In this document: positions 22,716 to 34,573 of the stretch, in pieces | Layout: every line of letters starts with the position of its first letter | How positions within the stretch are numbered: the stretch's first letter is position 1 | Assembly (NCBI GenBank): GCA_963682025.1 | Contig: OY821519.1 | Location: forward strand, 15,752,378-15,816,377 | DNA: 64,000 nucleotides | Reading direction: 5' to 3' | Origin: Cordilura impudica | Taxonomy: Eukaryota; Arthropoda; Insecta; Diptera; Scathophagidae | Notes under the pieces: generated by a model | The model's database searches: none | Told to the model about the DNA's origin: nothing | The model's input: only the letters and a program-made list of their open reading frames with translations | Program-made: the position numbers and the translations under genes

Positions 22716-23400
22716 GTTTTTATGCCCTATACCACTATATGGTCAGGGTACAATGACTTTGGGCTGATTTTTGTAACTACCAAAAATATTTGATCTCTCT
22801 GAGTCGATTTAGCGATGTCCGTCCGTCCGTCCGTCCGTCCGTCTGTCTGTATGTCCATGTAAACTTTGTAATCAATCTGTAGGTCGCAAATATGAAAATA
22901 TGTTGATGAAATTGGTATATAAGCTTTTATTGACCATAGCATGAACTGAAACTGGTAAAAATCAGTGCATGTTCAGACCTAGTCCCCATACAAATGGTCC
23001 TATGGAATCGACTTAAATTGTCATAAAATCCAAATTATCTTTAGATCTCGGTCATATTGGGTTTGAGTATGTTTCTAACTCCCATTAATCAGTAGCCCAA
23101 AAATAAACTCTATAGGACAATTCTTAGTCATAGGCCCCATATAAAGCTGCTTACCGATCTTCACTTAAATCTATCAAAAAGCAAATGTATTTCGCAGATT
23201 TTTCTTAAATTGCCAAATGTGGTCAGATCGGTCCATTTTTCGATCTAGTCCCCATATAAATATGAAGTTTTTCATATTCAAAGGCATCAAAATTAATGCT
23301 TGTTTTTATATCCAATTAGTTGCGCCTAAGAGATAGGGTTTCTAAACGCATGGTCTAGGGTATTGTATAGTTGGCCTAGACCGACTATAATTTTCTTATT
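22716..23400 (+). repeat. GTCY-bearing dispersed repeat, full-length-like copy
   Basis: It starts TTTTTATGCCCTATACCACT, has GATTTAGCGATGTCCG leading into (GTCC/GTCT)n at about 22818-22855, then a long non-coding body with AGTCCCCATA and CCCCATATAAA motifs, and ends GGCCTAGACCGACTATAATT. The GTCY block is a potential microsatellite. The same start and end words define at least three longer copies here, so it is a genuine dispersed family. Similar GTCY proto-microsatellites are known from dipteran mini-me elements; kinship is inference. Confidence 0.7.
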
Positions 23401-23734
23401 TTTTTTTTGCAATACTTGAAACTAATATTCTGTCATTCCTCAAGAAAAGCCTTTTTGATTTTCTTTTTTGGAAATGGTGTGATTTTGTCCCAAATAACCC
23501 TATAAAGTCTCAATTGGTTTAATATCAAGGCTTTGAGGGTGTATTTCTATAACATGTGGACAATTGTACAAAAGCGGGGACCTTATATTGTATGCTTTGT
23601 GCTTGGAATCGTTGCCTTGCTAAAAATGCCAATCGTCACCAAGGCTAAGTCTATCCACCGATCTAGTTTTTTTAAACTGTTGCTTTTAACTTATACTCTC
23701 TGTCTGTCTCTCTGTCTGTTTGTCTGTCGTGGGG

Positions 23735-24200
23735 CAACCCCATTCCCCCTCATCCAATTGATCTGAAACTTGGCCCATAGTTTTGTTGTGACTATAGATT
23801 AATTTTGGAGTAGTCACGCACAGTCACGTATAGTCACGCAAAGTCACAAAGAGATTAAAGCCTCACTTCCTCTCAACCGATCGATCTGAAACTTTCTCCA
23901 TAGACTTGTTATGGCCAAGGATTAATTTTAAGATAGTCACATACAGTCACGCATAGCCACGCACAGTCACGGAGTGATTTAAACCCCATTTCCCATCATC
24001 CAATCAATCTGAAACTTGGTCTACAGACTTGTTGTCACCAAATATTAACTTAAAGATAGTCACTCATGGTCATGCCCAGTCACGGAGTGATTTGAACCCC
24101 ATTTCCCCTCATCCAATTAATCTGAAACTTGGTCCATAGAATTGTTGTGACCAAAGATTAATTTTAAAAAGTCACGCACAGTCACGGAGAGATTCAAAAC
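23735..24200 (+). repeat. Tandem repeat, about four units of 114-123 bp
   Basis: Each unit contains CATCCAAT-ATCTGAAACTTGG, a CATAGA/CTTGTTGTGACC stretch, GATTAATTTTAA, and a run of AGTCACGCACAGTCACG-like words. Units begin near 23741, 23861, 23984 and 24098. Upstream is a CTGTCTGT microsatellite (23697-23728). The inner AGTCACG words form a second-order 10-bp repeat. It is non-coding and more GC-rich than its surroundings. Confidence 0.8.
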
Positions 24201-24349
24201 TCATGTGCATAAGGAAAGAAAGAGTTTTAATAAAAGCTTTGTTTTCATGGGTTAGATTATTTAAATATTTAGATATAACTTTTGATCAATAATGCTGATC
24301 CTGATATTGAAAATAAGCCCCGAACCATCACTGAGCCTTTGTGTTAATG

Positions 24350-25290
24350 TTTGTAGCCACCAAATATATTTAATCTTGGTCCATCTTTTATTATACTGAT
24401 CGACTCAGAGTCACTTTCTAAGGCGATGTAGCGATGTCCGTCCGTCTGCGTATCCATAAATATGAATATATTTAGACGATATTTGGTATGAAGGCGTTTA
24501 CCTACCATAGGACGCATGGTGCATTTTCACACCTAGTCCCTAAGATCCAAATTTCGATATAGATCTCAATCAAATTTGGTTTTGTGTGTTTATTATCTAT
24601 AATATTAATAGGCTAGTCGATTTCTTGTGACCGATGTTTTGTGCTACCGTTTTATCCCGATTTCGATCAACCGTATATTATTTGAAAGGTATTTCTTTTT
24701 GCCGTTTTACAGATTTAAAGATTTGTAAATTTTTTCCTTTGTTCTGAGTAAATTGCATTTAAAGTTGCTACTAACACATACATAAAATTATACATATGCT
24801 ATGTGTGTTTTATTAAATTTGTTAATGTGTTTGTTAATGAGTTTGTTATCTTCATTCACAATAATGCTAAACCACAAAAGTGCTGGTTTGTGAATTGGCT
24901 AAGTTGAAAAATAAAGTTGCACTCGAATATCGAGCTCTGGAATCTACTAGTATCTATTATATCTCATTTTTAGTCATAGCCCCCATATATAGCTTCTTTT
25001 CGATCTTCACATAAATTTATCAAAAACAAAAATATTGAAAAAAATTTTTCTCAAATTCGGTTTGTTATGCTTTTTCAAAAAATAAATGGGATTAGCAAAT
25101 ATGATCAGGATAAGTCCATTTTTTTATGAACTTTGTCATATCCGAAGACAGGAAAACTAATAATAATGTCACACAAATACTGTTTATGCTAATTTGCTTT
25201 ATCCAATTATTTGGACCTAATAGAAAGGGTTTTTAAACGCAAGGTATAGGGAGAGTTACAGTCGGCCTAGACCGAATAAAATTTTCTTTC
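24350..25290 (+). repeat. GTCY-bearing dispersed repeat split by a Helitron
   Basis: The 5' piece (24350-24595) holds GCGATGTAGCGATGTCCG and CCGTCCGTCTG; the 3' piece (24951-25290) resumes with TTAGTCATAGCCCCCATATA and ends GTCGGCCTAGACCGAATAAA. Removing 24596-24950 restores the order seen in the copies at 22716 and 49341, so this repeat is older than the Helitron in it. Confidence 0.7.
24596..24950 (+). mobile_element. Non-autonomous Helitron, family A, nested
   Basis: TCTATAATATTAATAGGC starts at 24596 after an A and CTAG ends at 24950 before a T. The 3' hairpin is GCACTCGAATATCGAGCTC, with small mismatches. The clean insertion into the GTCY repeat confirms both element borders and the A/T target. 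Confidence 0.92.
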
Positions 25291-26906
25291 TTAGATGTTA
25301 ATTTACCGATATCATCCTTTTCAGTTGACGATATCAGTTTTCTGATTAAAATCAGAATAAAGTCCTAAGACCGCGTTTCGATACGTTATCAACAATATAA
25401 CAGATTTGTTGTGATATCCGAATTTTTGCTTCAAAATAAAAGAAAAAAAAATTATCACAACCAGTCGAAAAAATATCATGTTTATTTAAAAATAAACTTT
25501 CAATATCATCCGTCATCATCGTAAAATATAAAATTATTTTTAGAGTTCTAATAATACGAAATTTTAGTATAATCCTTTTTTTAAGGGTAACTGAGACTAG
25601 TTTAATAACTACATTTTAGTAGGTGTTAGAACCAATGAACTATAGTAATTTTCCTTACAATCTAAATCAAAATTCTGCTTTAACTATAAACAACAACAAC
25701 TTGCTAATGTTTGGGGAAACAAGCCATAGAGTTAACATGAAAATATTTTGGTGTGACTGTTGCAAAAGCGTAGCTATTGTAAAAATTAAATAAAACGTAG
25801 TTTCATATAAAGGAACATTATATAGTTAGCTTAATATGTATTCCAACATAATCGTATGTGTATGGGAATTAAATTCATATATGAATGCATCATCATCGTC
25901 TTCATCAGCACAACAATCTGTAGCAGATCCAGTACCAGTCTCAGTTTCAGAGTAACAAGATTTAATTTTTTTTTAGATATTTGGTTTTATTATTATATAT
26001 TTTTGACCTTTTTTTGTTTTTTAATTTTTTTCTTTTTTGGTTTTTTTTTTTTTGAGAGGTGGCGCGTGTTAGATCGTTTTCAGGTCATTCACTGTGTTGA
26101 ATGTTGTCTCGTTCATGATTCACTTAATTTGTATATACACAAACAAATATCTAGAAATCAGTACCAATAAAAAAATAAAAAAAAACAGAACTTTATACTT
26201 GAATATAACAAAAAAAAAATAAAAATAAAAATACGAAATATAAACCCAAAACCATCATAAAAACCTTTGCGCACTTGCTGCTGCTTCTGCTTGCACTCCA
26301 CCAACACAATCTACGAATGTCCGACTGTCTGTCTGTATGTATATTTTTGGATTAGTTTAAAGAGTAAACAGTAGAAAGAGCTAAAGGTGTTGTCTGTTCA
26401 TCGACATTTCGACTACACTAACCCTACTCAGTACATGCAACAACATTTATTACTTGCAGCAATCGTCAAAATGTCGAAAACAGCATTACTATGGGGAATG
26501 AAGTTTAAAAGAAGGCAGATACTGTTTCCTAAGCAGAAAGGGTAAAGACAGCAAGAGGAAAAATTATTTAGGGTCTGGCATATTAACAACCATATTATGA
26601 GCGGCAGCACCAGCAGCAACAACTTTTGTAAGGAATGAGTTTAAAGACACTTTACTTCAAACCATCGTCATCATGGCTCATACCAGCAAAAAATAAACAT
26701 CATGTTGTTGTACAATGTTTGTCTACAAATATTAACAGTCTTCCTTCTTGCTATTTTTAAAATAAATGTGGATCCTACTAAATATGCTTAGGGAGAAACG
26801 CCAAAGGATATGACTTGCTTGATTTGTTTTTTCGTTGTTTTTCTTTTTATTTTGTTTTGTTTTTGTTTTTGTATAAATATGCCTTACTTACACTAAGAAA
26901 AACTAA
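25291..26906. other. AT-rich spacer, no gene called
   Basis: This stretch contains short CAGCAG/CATCATC patches (25885-25900, 26275-26290, 26600-26620), a GTCTGTCTGTATGTAT run near 26325 and long T-runs. The longest frame (25856-26170, 104 codons) is Phe-rich through the T-runs and shows no domain. I see no supported feature. Confidence 0.5.
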
Positions 26907-27664
26907 ATATCTGTGGTTTTCTGGAATAACCGCGTATGTCTACTTTTGTCAGTTTTGAGTTAACGATGCCAAATATATTAATTTTTAACGCTCTGTGTTA
27001 AATTAAAAAAAATATATATTTACCATTTCTGAGTTTTTTCTTTACATAACATCGTAAATTAATGTTTATTAAATTAATTTGCAGCACTAATGACGTATGT
27101 CAACCTACGTTTAATCGCTGACCGTTGTTATTAATGAAAAAAATGCAATATAATTTTAGATTAGTTTTCAGTTTATAACCTCTTATAAAAACTTGTGTTT
27201 TATTTCTGTTATTTTTTATCACTATTATTCTTGATACGTTGTTATATTATCATCCTAAGTCCCGTTAACTTTTTGTTGGCGAACAAAAAATCCATTTTTC
27301 AAGCAACAACAACTTATGTCTACATGGGTGGTTGCATTGGTAGTTTTCTTTTTCAAAGAAAACGACGTTTGTCGTCATAAGTTGTTTTATCTGCACACAC
27401 TTTAAGTGTAATTTACATATTGTTTTTTTTTTCGTCCTTCTCTAGGATCTATTCCTCTGAAGATTTTTTACTCAAAATTTTATATATCTACAGGACTGTT
27501 AAATAAAAAGCTCTAAAAATAAAAGCTCTAAAAAATAAAATAAATAAAATATTAAAAAAAAAAATCTTTATATCGAGCCCATAATTTCAAATATAACTTT
27601 TTTTGGCTCCCCTGAACATTTTGATTTTATGACATACGCGGTTATTCTAGAAAACCGCAGATAT
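26907..27664. mobile_element. DNA element with about 34-bp terminal inverted repeats
   Basis: The left TIR 26907-26940 (ATATCTGTGGTTTTCTGG, AATAACCGCGTATGTC) and right TIR 27631-27664 (GACATACGCGGTTATTC, TAGAAAACCGCAGATAT) are complementary with only a few mismatches. The 758-bp element has no transposase ORF. An inner 11-bp inverted repeat (AACAACTTATG, about 27309, and CATAAGTTGTT, about 27376) lies in its second half. Target duplication is unclear. The superfamily cannot be set from the ends alone. Confidence 0.8.
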
Positions 27665-28247
27665 TAGACTAATATTTGATAGCTGGAAATTATTCTGTAA
27701 TTAGATCGAAAAAAAATTCCGAACGGATTTAGTAAAGTTTTTATAAGTTTCTATTATTCCCAGATCACGACATATCTGAAATTGTTCAAATGGTTCAAAT
27801 GGACTTCGATACAGGGGTCAGACACATATAACGTTATATTGATCTTGGGATAATGATTCAGTTTTATAAGATTTTTAAATATGGAAATTCTACGTACATG
27901 CTAGAAAGGTTTAGTTTCTGTCATTCGGCTAGGACGCATTCCCTTTTTGTACCAAGATATTCTTCACTCATTATGAGTCGATCGGTCATTGGTTGTAAGA
28001 GTAATAAGGCTTTGGAATTCTTTATTGCCGTATGGGAAACGTAAGTTCTCTAGTTCAACATCTGGATTTAAAAAGGCTTTATTGGAATATTTAGAATAAT
28101 AAATAAGGAAATAAATAAAAACTGCATAAACAAAATGTTCTGTCACTTGTGCAAAATAGGGGGTTTTTACATTATGTATATTTTTTTTTCATAAATTAAT
28201 TATTTTATTCAGAAACTTTATTTTTAAGTCAATATAATTATATACAA

Positions 28248-28430
28248 CTAGTATAGCCCAGCACTCGAAATTCGAGTGCTCGTTCTAGGAAATATTATTT
28301 TTTCATTCAATTTTTATCTTACAATGTTTTTTTTATCTATATAAATAAAAAATTTATGAATATTTAAATGAGCCTAAAGGTATGTTAATCAATTTCGGTA
28401 ATTCACAATTCAACACAGAACGTCTGATAT
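28248..28430 (-). mobile_element. Helitron family A, 3' fragment
   Basis: CTAG at 28248 and the perfect hairpin GCACTCGAAATTCGAGTGC are present, followed by TTCTAGGAAAT and CCTAAAGGTATGTTAATCAA. After about 28430 the match is lost, so the 5' two-thirds are deleted or overwritten. Confidence 0.75.
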
Positions 28431-28607
28431 ATAATTTATTTAATTTAATATATTTTTGGGACAGATTAAACATAAATTTTATCATTCTTAGCTTCACCTT
28501 ATTATTTTTCGATAATCACTGAAAAAATGGCAAAAACAACTACTGTTGTATACTTATTTTTCGCATTTCTTTACAATGAATCAACTGATTTTAAATTTTA
28601 TAGTAAA

Positions 28608-29449
28608 CTAGCTGACCCGACAAACGTTGTTTTGCCGTATAACTTATTCGTAGTGAATATTTTTGTTATTAATTATGATTATATGTATTTACCATGTATG
28701 GGAAGTGCCACGCCCACTGGTTTGCTCCCGCCCATTGTTCACACAACCTCTCACATTCATCATTCGTGAACAACTTACACCTAGTTTCAAGACTGTCGGG
28801 TTTATAGTACTCCAGATAACTTTTTTTGTATTGGAGGTGCAACGCCTACTACCCCAATCCAGCCCATTTTTGGTACGACTACTTACATTAACAACCAATT
28901 CACGTGCAGAAAGTTTCAAGACTCTGGCCACCATAATTCTGTAGATATATGATGATATGTATTTACCGTGTATGGGTAGTGCCACGCCCACTGGTTTAAT
29001 CCCGCCTATTTTTTACATAAATTCCCACACTCATCATTCAAGACCGTCGGGTTTATAGTACTCCAGATAATTTTTTTGTATGGGAGGTGCCACGCCCACT
29101 AACCCAATCCCGCCCTTTTTGGTAAAACTACTCACATTAACAATCAATTCGCGTGCAGAAAGTTTCAAAACTCTGGCCATCATAGTATTCTAGATATATG
29201 ATGATACGTATTTACCATGTATGGGAGGTGCCACACCCATTTTTTTATCCCTCCTATTTTTAGCCCGACTTCTCCCATTACTAACTTATGTACTCCTACA
29301 AAGTTTCAGGACTCTTTCTGTTATAGAACTTCAGATATATGAGAATAAAAACTTCTTATATATGGGAGGTGCCACGCCCACTTCATATATTAAAAAATAT
29401 AGCCTATTTAACAAACAAACCCACAAACGAATTTTCAATTTTATATAGA
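28608..29449 (-). mobile_element. Non-autonomous Helitron, family B, with internal tandem units
   Basis: On the minus strand it begins TCTATATAAAATTGAAAAT at 29449 and ends GTCAGCTAG at 28608, followed by T. The subterminal hairpin is GGCAAAACAACGTTTGTC, a different stem from family A. The interior consists of diverged units of about 260 bp, each with ATGGGAGGTGCCACGCCCAC and CAGAAAGTTTCAAGACTCTGG words (near 28690, 28970, 29215 and partly 29360). Elements ending in GGGTCAGCTAG-like sequence are widespread in insects. There is no Rep/helicase coding. Confidence 0.85.
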
Positions 29450-29892
29450 TATTAAAAAAATGGGTTTTTGCGTCTACTGAAAATTTGTAAATTTTGAATT
29501 AGAGAAACCGGTGCGATATATATATTTGGGTCGCTCCCCAACGTTTTTAAAAATTGTTCTGACTTTGCAAGTTCTACACTCTATTTTATTAACATTAATT
29601 GTATGAAAGAAACAATTAAATCAAAAATAAAGAATTGTAATTTTTTGAGAACTGGTGCTTTTTTGAGAAATTTTACGTTTTTATGGAAGGTTATTTTTTT
29701 TTTTTTTTTTTTTTTTTTGAAAAGGTAAATTTTTATTTTTGTAAGAAAATGCACTTTTTTAAGAAAGGTAATTTAAGGTATGCATTGTACTTTTTTTTTA
29801 ATGGGGCAACATTGCGGCACTATGTATTCTAAAATATGGAGACACCTTAAAAAAGGTTAAAAATTCAGTATGTTTGTTGCAATAATTTAATA

Positions 29893-30271
29893 CTAGCAGA
29901 TTTCAGCCCTCGAAATTCGAGTGCAAATTCTAGGAAATTTTATTTTTTCATTAAATAAAGATCCTAAAAGTATGCAAATCAATTATAGCCAATTCACAAA
30001 TCAACACAAAAGACAAACTCATTTTTATTACAAACACATTAACAAATTTAATAAACTCACACACACAGCATTGTATAATTTTATGTATGTGTTAGTAGCA
30101 ACTTTAAATGCAATTTACTCAAAATGAAGGAAAAAGTTTAAAAATCTGTAAATCTGCAAAACGGCTAAAAAGAAATTCCTTTCAAATAATATACGTTTGT
30201 TCAAAATCGGGATAAAATGGTAGAGCAAAACATCGGTCACAAGAAATCGTCTAGCCTATTAATATTATAGA
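29893..30271 (-). mobile_element. Non-autonomous Helitron, family A, complete
   Basis: CTAG at 29893, hairpin CCTCGAAATTCGAGTGC, and the 5' end at 30271 (complement of TCTATAATATTAATAGGC). It is 379 bp. The conserved interior is well preserved, so this is among the younger copies. Confidence 0.9.
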
Positions 30272-30497
30272 TTAAGTTTAACAAATTGTTCACTTTTTCC
30301 GAATTTTTTTTTTAATTTGCTATGAATAGTGCAATAAGTCCAGATATTATCGTAAACGTGAAACCTAGGTGGAGGGTTTCAAAGATTCAGCATAGCCAAA
30401 TGTAATGAAAAGGTACTTTATAGTCGTTTTCCATTTGAGCTTTCCAATTAAAAATATACTTTAAAAAAAAATATATACATTTTTTAGAAAAGGTACA

Positions 30498-30660
30498 TAT
30501 GGGAAGCGCACTATTTGTATACCCTCCACACCACTCTACAGAGAGCACATATCACTTTTTAATCCTTTTGTAACTCATTGAAATAAATTCCAGAGACCTC
30601 ATAAAAAGAGAAGTCAATCAAGCGATGTCCGTCTGTCTATCTCTCTGTCTGTTGAAAACA
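30498..30660 (+). repeat. GTCY repeat, second family, 5' fragment
   Basis: TACCCTCCACACCACTCTACAG, CCTTTTGTAACTC and GCGATGTCCGTCTGTC correspond to the start of the repeat at 6870. It ends at CTGTTGAAAAC. Confidence 0.55.
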
Positions 30661-30893
30661 TTTTCCTAACCGCAATAGTCGTGTAGATCGTACTACTTAG
30701 ACATAAAATGTCCGTAATAATCTGCAGCATTTTGTTATTGCATTTGGAGCATCTAGGTCCAATAGCCGAGGAATGTATTACAAAAATATAAAGATATTCC
30801 GATAAAATTTCATATAAAAAAACTAAAAATAGTGAAAAATATTCATACGTAACAGTATATGTACATATAGATATGCATAAAGCTAATTCCATA

Positions 30894-31350
30894 GTGACAG
30901 ACACGACATTCTGTGATCTTTCCAATCCAATATTATACAGTAAAACTTTTTCACTGTTCATAAAAATATACAAAATTATGCAGACGCACCTGAACATCAT
31001 ATTTACCATTAGACAAAGTGAGAAAGTATTATTGTTATTAATAATTGGGGACAAAAAGCAGTCGTGACAGACATGACAATAAACAGACATCATTTTAGAG
31101 AATGTTTGTAAAACACAGAAAAGCTCTGAAGTTAGTTGTATGACAAATAAGAATATTAAGATAGCTTTTATATGCAAACATGAATTCTAAGTTAAATTAT
31201 TAAAAAGAAGTATTTTGTAATGTGACAGACATGACACTGCTTTTATTTTCAAAATTACTTAATCACACTTTTTCTAAAAAGAAGTATTTTGTAATGTGAC
31301 AGACATGACAGTGCCTTTATTTTCAAAATTACTTAATCACAGTTTTTCTT
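30894..31350. repeat. Recurring 15-bp motif GTGACAGACATGACA and an 75-bp tandem duplication
   Basis: GTGACAGACATGACA or a one-base variant occurs at about 30894, 31064, 31222 and 31296. The last two lie in a direct duplication of about 75 bp (31202-31276 and 31277-31350), but the first two are in otherwise unrelated sequence, so the motif recurs independently of that duplication. A 187-codon minus-strand open frame (30614-31177) crosses the region; it is Cys/Ile/Leu-rich with no known domain and I do not call it a gene. Confidence 0.65.
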
Positions 31351-31499
31351 TCTTACTGGAAAAATAGGGGCTATCAAAATATTCAAAAATACATCTAGCA
31401 AACTATTGTCACCTTTCCATAGCCTTTTCTTTGAAGTGGTAACAATAAAAATTATTTAAATAAAAATTTTAAAATTGGACGCAAGGTTGACCTTTTCAT

Positions 31500-33260
31500 G
31501 GAATTACACATAAGCACAGCCCAAGTTTTTAAGAAAGGGTTTCCTTTCAAATGTTGTTTTTTAGGAAATGTTAATTTTAAGAATGCGAATTTTTTTAAGA
31601 TAAGGTTATTTTAAATTAAGGGGATATTTTTTAAATGAAGGTACTTTTTAAGCAAATTAACTTTTCTGAGAAAAAGAACGTTTTTTCAAAAATCTTTTTC
31701 ATGACCAGAACATTTTTAAGAAAAGTCGCTTTTTAAAGAAAACGTACTTCTTCAAGAAAATGTACTCTTTGAAAAAAACCCTACTTTTTTAAGAATAGAT
31801 AAATTTTTTACAAAATCTTTATATATAGGAAGGCGTACTATTTTAAGAATAGGTATTTTTTTAGGAAATGGTAATTGTTTATGAAAAGAAACATTTTTTT
31901 AGATAATGTTATATTTTAGAAAAGTGTACTATTTTTTTTTTTTTATTAATTTTATGGTACTTTTTGAAAAAGGCACTTTTATAATAGAATGAAATGTACT
32001 TTTAAGAAAATGTAGGTTTAAAGAAAAAATACATTTTAGGAAAAGCACTTTTAAAGAATTGGTACTTTTTAATAAAATATTAAAGACATGAGTGATTTTT
32101 AAGTAAAGTTTTTAAGAAAAGGTATTTTTTAAGGACTTTTTACATAAAGATAATTAGTTAATTTATATTTGTTATATATTATATATATTTATATTATATA
32201 TTTTGTTATATTTTAGAAATGTGTACTATTTTTTTTATTAATTTTATGGTACTTTTTGAAAAAAGGCACTTTTATAATAGAATGAAATGTACTTTTAAGA
32301 AAATGTAGGTTTAAAGAAAAAGTACATTTTAGGAAAAGCACTTTTAAAGAAAAGGTACTTTTTAATAAAATTTTAAAGACAAGAGTGATTTTAAGTAAAG
32401 CTTTTAAGAAAAGGTATTTTTAAGTACTTTTTACGTAAAGATAATTAGTTAATTTAACATAAGCTAATTTTTTAAGGAAATGTAATTTTCTAAGAAAATT
32501 TAATTTTTAATAAAATTTATTTTGTTAAGAAAATTTACTTTTTTAAGAAAAGATACCTTTTTAAGAAAAGGATTTTTTAATTAAGATTGTTTTATAAGAA
32601 ATGGTACTTTTTTAAGAAAAGCTAGTTTTATAAGAAAAGACAATTTTTTGGAGAAAAGAATATTTTTTAAGTAAAGGTACTTTAAAAAAAGCTTCTTTTA
32701 AAAAAATGGCACTTTTTGAAAAAAGGTTCTTCTTAAAAAAGGGTGGTTTTTGAAAAAATATACTTTTTAAAAGAAAATTACTTTTGTAAGAAAAAGTGAT
32801 TTTTTAAGAAATTCTACTTTTTTAAGAAGTGTTACTTTATTAAGAACAGTAATTTTTAAAGCAAAGGTAATATGTAAAGAAAAGGTACTTTATAAGAAAA
32901 AATATTTTTTAAGAAAAGGTACTTTTTAAGAAAAGGTTATTTTTTAAGAAAAGCTACATTTTTGAGAAAATGTTATTTTTTAAGGTACTTTAAAAAAAAG
33001 GTTCTTTTAAAAAAAGGTTATTTTTAAAAAGGGTTCTTTTAAAAAAAGGGTACTATTTGAAAAAAAAATTACTCTTTAAAAAAAGTTAATTTTTTAAGAA
33101 AATGTGCTTTTTTAAGAAATAATTCTTTTTAAGAAATGCTTCTTTTTAAGAAATGCTGCTTTATTAAGAAAAAGTACTTTTTAAAGAAATATGTTAAGAA
33201 AAGGTACTTTATAAAAAGAAATATATTTTAAGAAAGATACTCCTTAGAAAAAGCCACTTT
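31500..33260. repeat. Degenerate minisatellite, unit like AAGAAAAGGTACTTTTT
   Basis: About 1.75 kb of imperfect units of 17-24 bp, each with AAGAAAAGGTAC-like text and a T-run. A larger block is also duplicated: 31906-32165 reappears at 32205-32455, sharing TTAATTTTATGGTACTTTTTG, GGTTTAAAGAAAAA and 'acataaagataattagttaattta'-type stretches. The same low-complexity family occurs in reverse at 8780-9180. No coding capacity. Confidence 0.85.
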
Positions 33261-34117
33261 TTAAGAAAATAAAAGTTATTCAGTAATGAAATAGACAGAA
33301 TACACCTACCCATTTTCACGGTGCAGTTGCATAAGTGGAGCCAACCGAAAAATTGCCTGCCAATTTATGATTATCTATTTTGCTATACTATATCCGAAAA
33401 GTTTGCTTTATATAATGTTGCGTTCCTTAGAAGTTCGAAAAATATTTTTAAAACTTTTTTTTGGCAACTATTCATCAACCAAAACTGATCTCAGACTCAA
33501 AATGCCAGATAGAAATCATGCAAATGGACGTCACAAAAGAAGTAACATATTTCAATGGCGGTTCAGGGTGCTACGGTTTCAGGCTGATGCTTGTAACATC
33601 TAAAAAAGAGTGGTATTACACCGATTTTCACAGAAACACTTTCTGAGTCGATTTCCAACTGTCTCTCTGTTTTACTGTTTGTATCGTAATTCAAAATATA
33701 TTTCTTAAGTATAAAGTAAAACTTCCGCACAATGACTATAATTCCCTTTTTTTAAATGTACGAATTGAAGGCTGCTTCTGAAACCATTTAACCCACAACG
33801 GCTCGTGCGTTTGGCTAAAATTGTTTCAGAAATGTATTTATTTAACCAGAAATCATCAAGTAAATCATTAAGTGGAGCCAAATTGAATCATATAACAAAC
33901 CCCCCCAATATGCTATTTAAACTAACTTTAAATATAAAAATGAAAATATTTTACCTGGATTTAGTTTCTGAGCTTATTTAGTTTATTGTTTAAGACCCAC
34001 CGGGTTTGATTACGATTACCACTTTTTTGGTCCTATGTTTATTTTCAATTATTATATTTATAATACATCAGTCCTAAAATAAACAGTGTATGAATATTTT
34101 TAATAATACTCCTCATA
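33261..34117. other. Spacer of unknown content
   Basis: ATAAGTGGAGCCAA (about 33332) and TTAAGTGGAGCCAA (about 33868) recur, hinting at a broken repeat. Short frames at 33367-33646 show no motif. Nothing further is supported. Confidence 0.45.
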
Positions 34118-34573
34118 TCTATAATATTAATAGGCAAGGCGATTTCTTTTGACCGATGTCACTTTGTCAGTTTTACCCCAACTTTGACCAAACATACCTC
34201 ATTTGAAAGGTATATCTTTTTAGCTGTCCATAAGAATTGCAGATTTTTACATTTTTACATTTTTCCCTTTTTTTTATTAAAATGTATTTAAAGTTGCTAC
34301 TAACACATACATAAAATTATTCAGTGTTTGTTAAATTTTTAATGTGTTTGCAAAAAGCCCTGTGTTGAATTGAAAAATAATTTTGCAATAATTTTTTTGT
34401 GTTGAATTGAAAAATAATTTTGGACATAAACCAATAACGACAATAATGACAATAAAAAGTGTTGAATTGTTAATTGGATAAAATTGATAAGCATACCTTT
34501 AGGGTCTTAATTAAATGCAAATATTAAATTTCCTAAAATTTGTTCTCGAATTTCGAGGGCTGGGATCTGCTAG
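34118..34573 (+). mobile_element. Non-autonomous Helitron, family A, long subfamily
   Basis: TCTATAATATTAATAGGC at 34118, CTAG at 34570-34573 followed by T, and hairpin TCTCGAATTTCGAGGG (one arm mutated). It has the extra interior (CAATAACGACAATAATGAC-like and 'gttgaattgttaattgg') that also marks the copies at 9190, 14211 and 50377. Confidence 0.88.

Noticed and set aside
30614..31177. 187-codon minus-strand frame
   Set aside because: Cys/Ile/Leu-rich without a domain; it overlaps the GTCY repeat fragment and the 15-bp motif region, and runs into no neighbouring exon signal.
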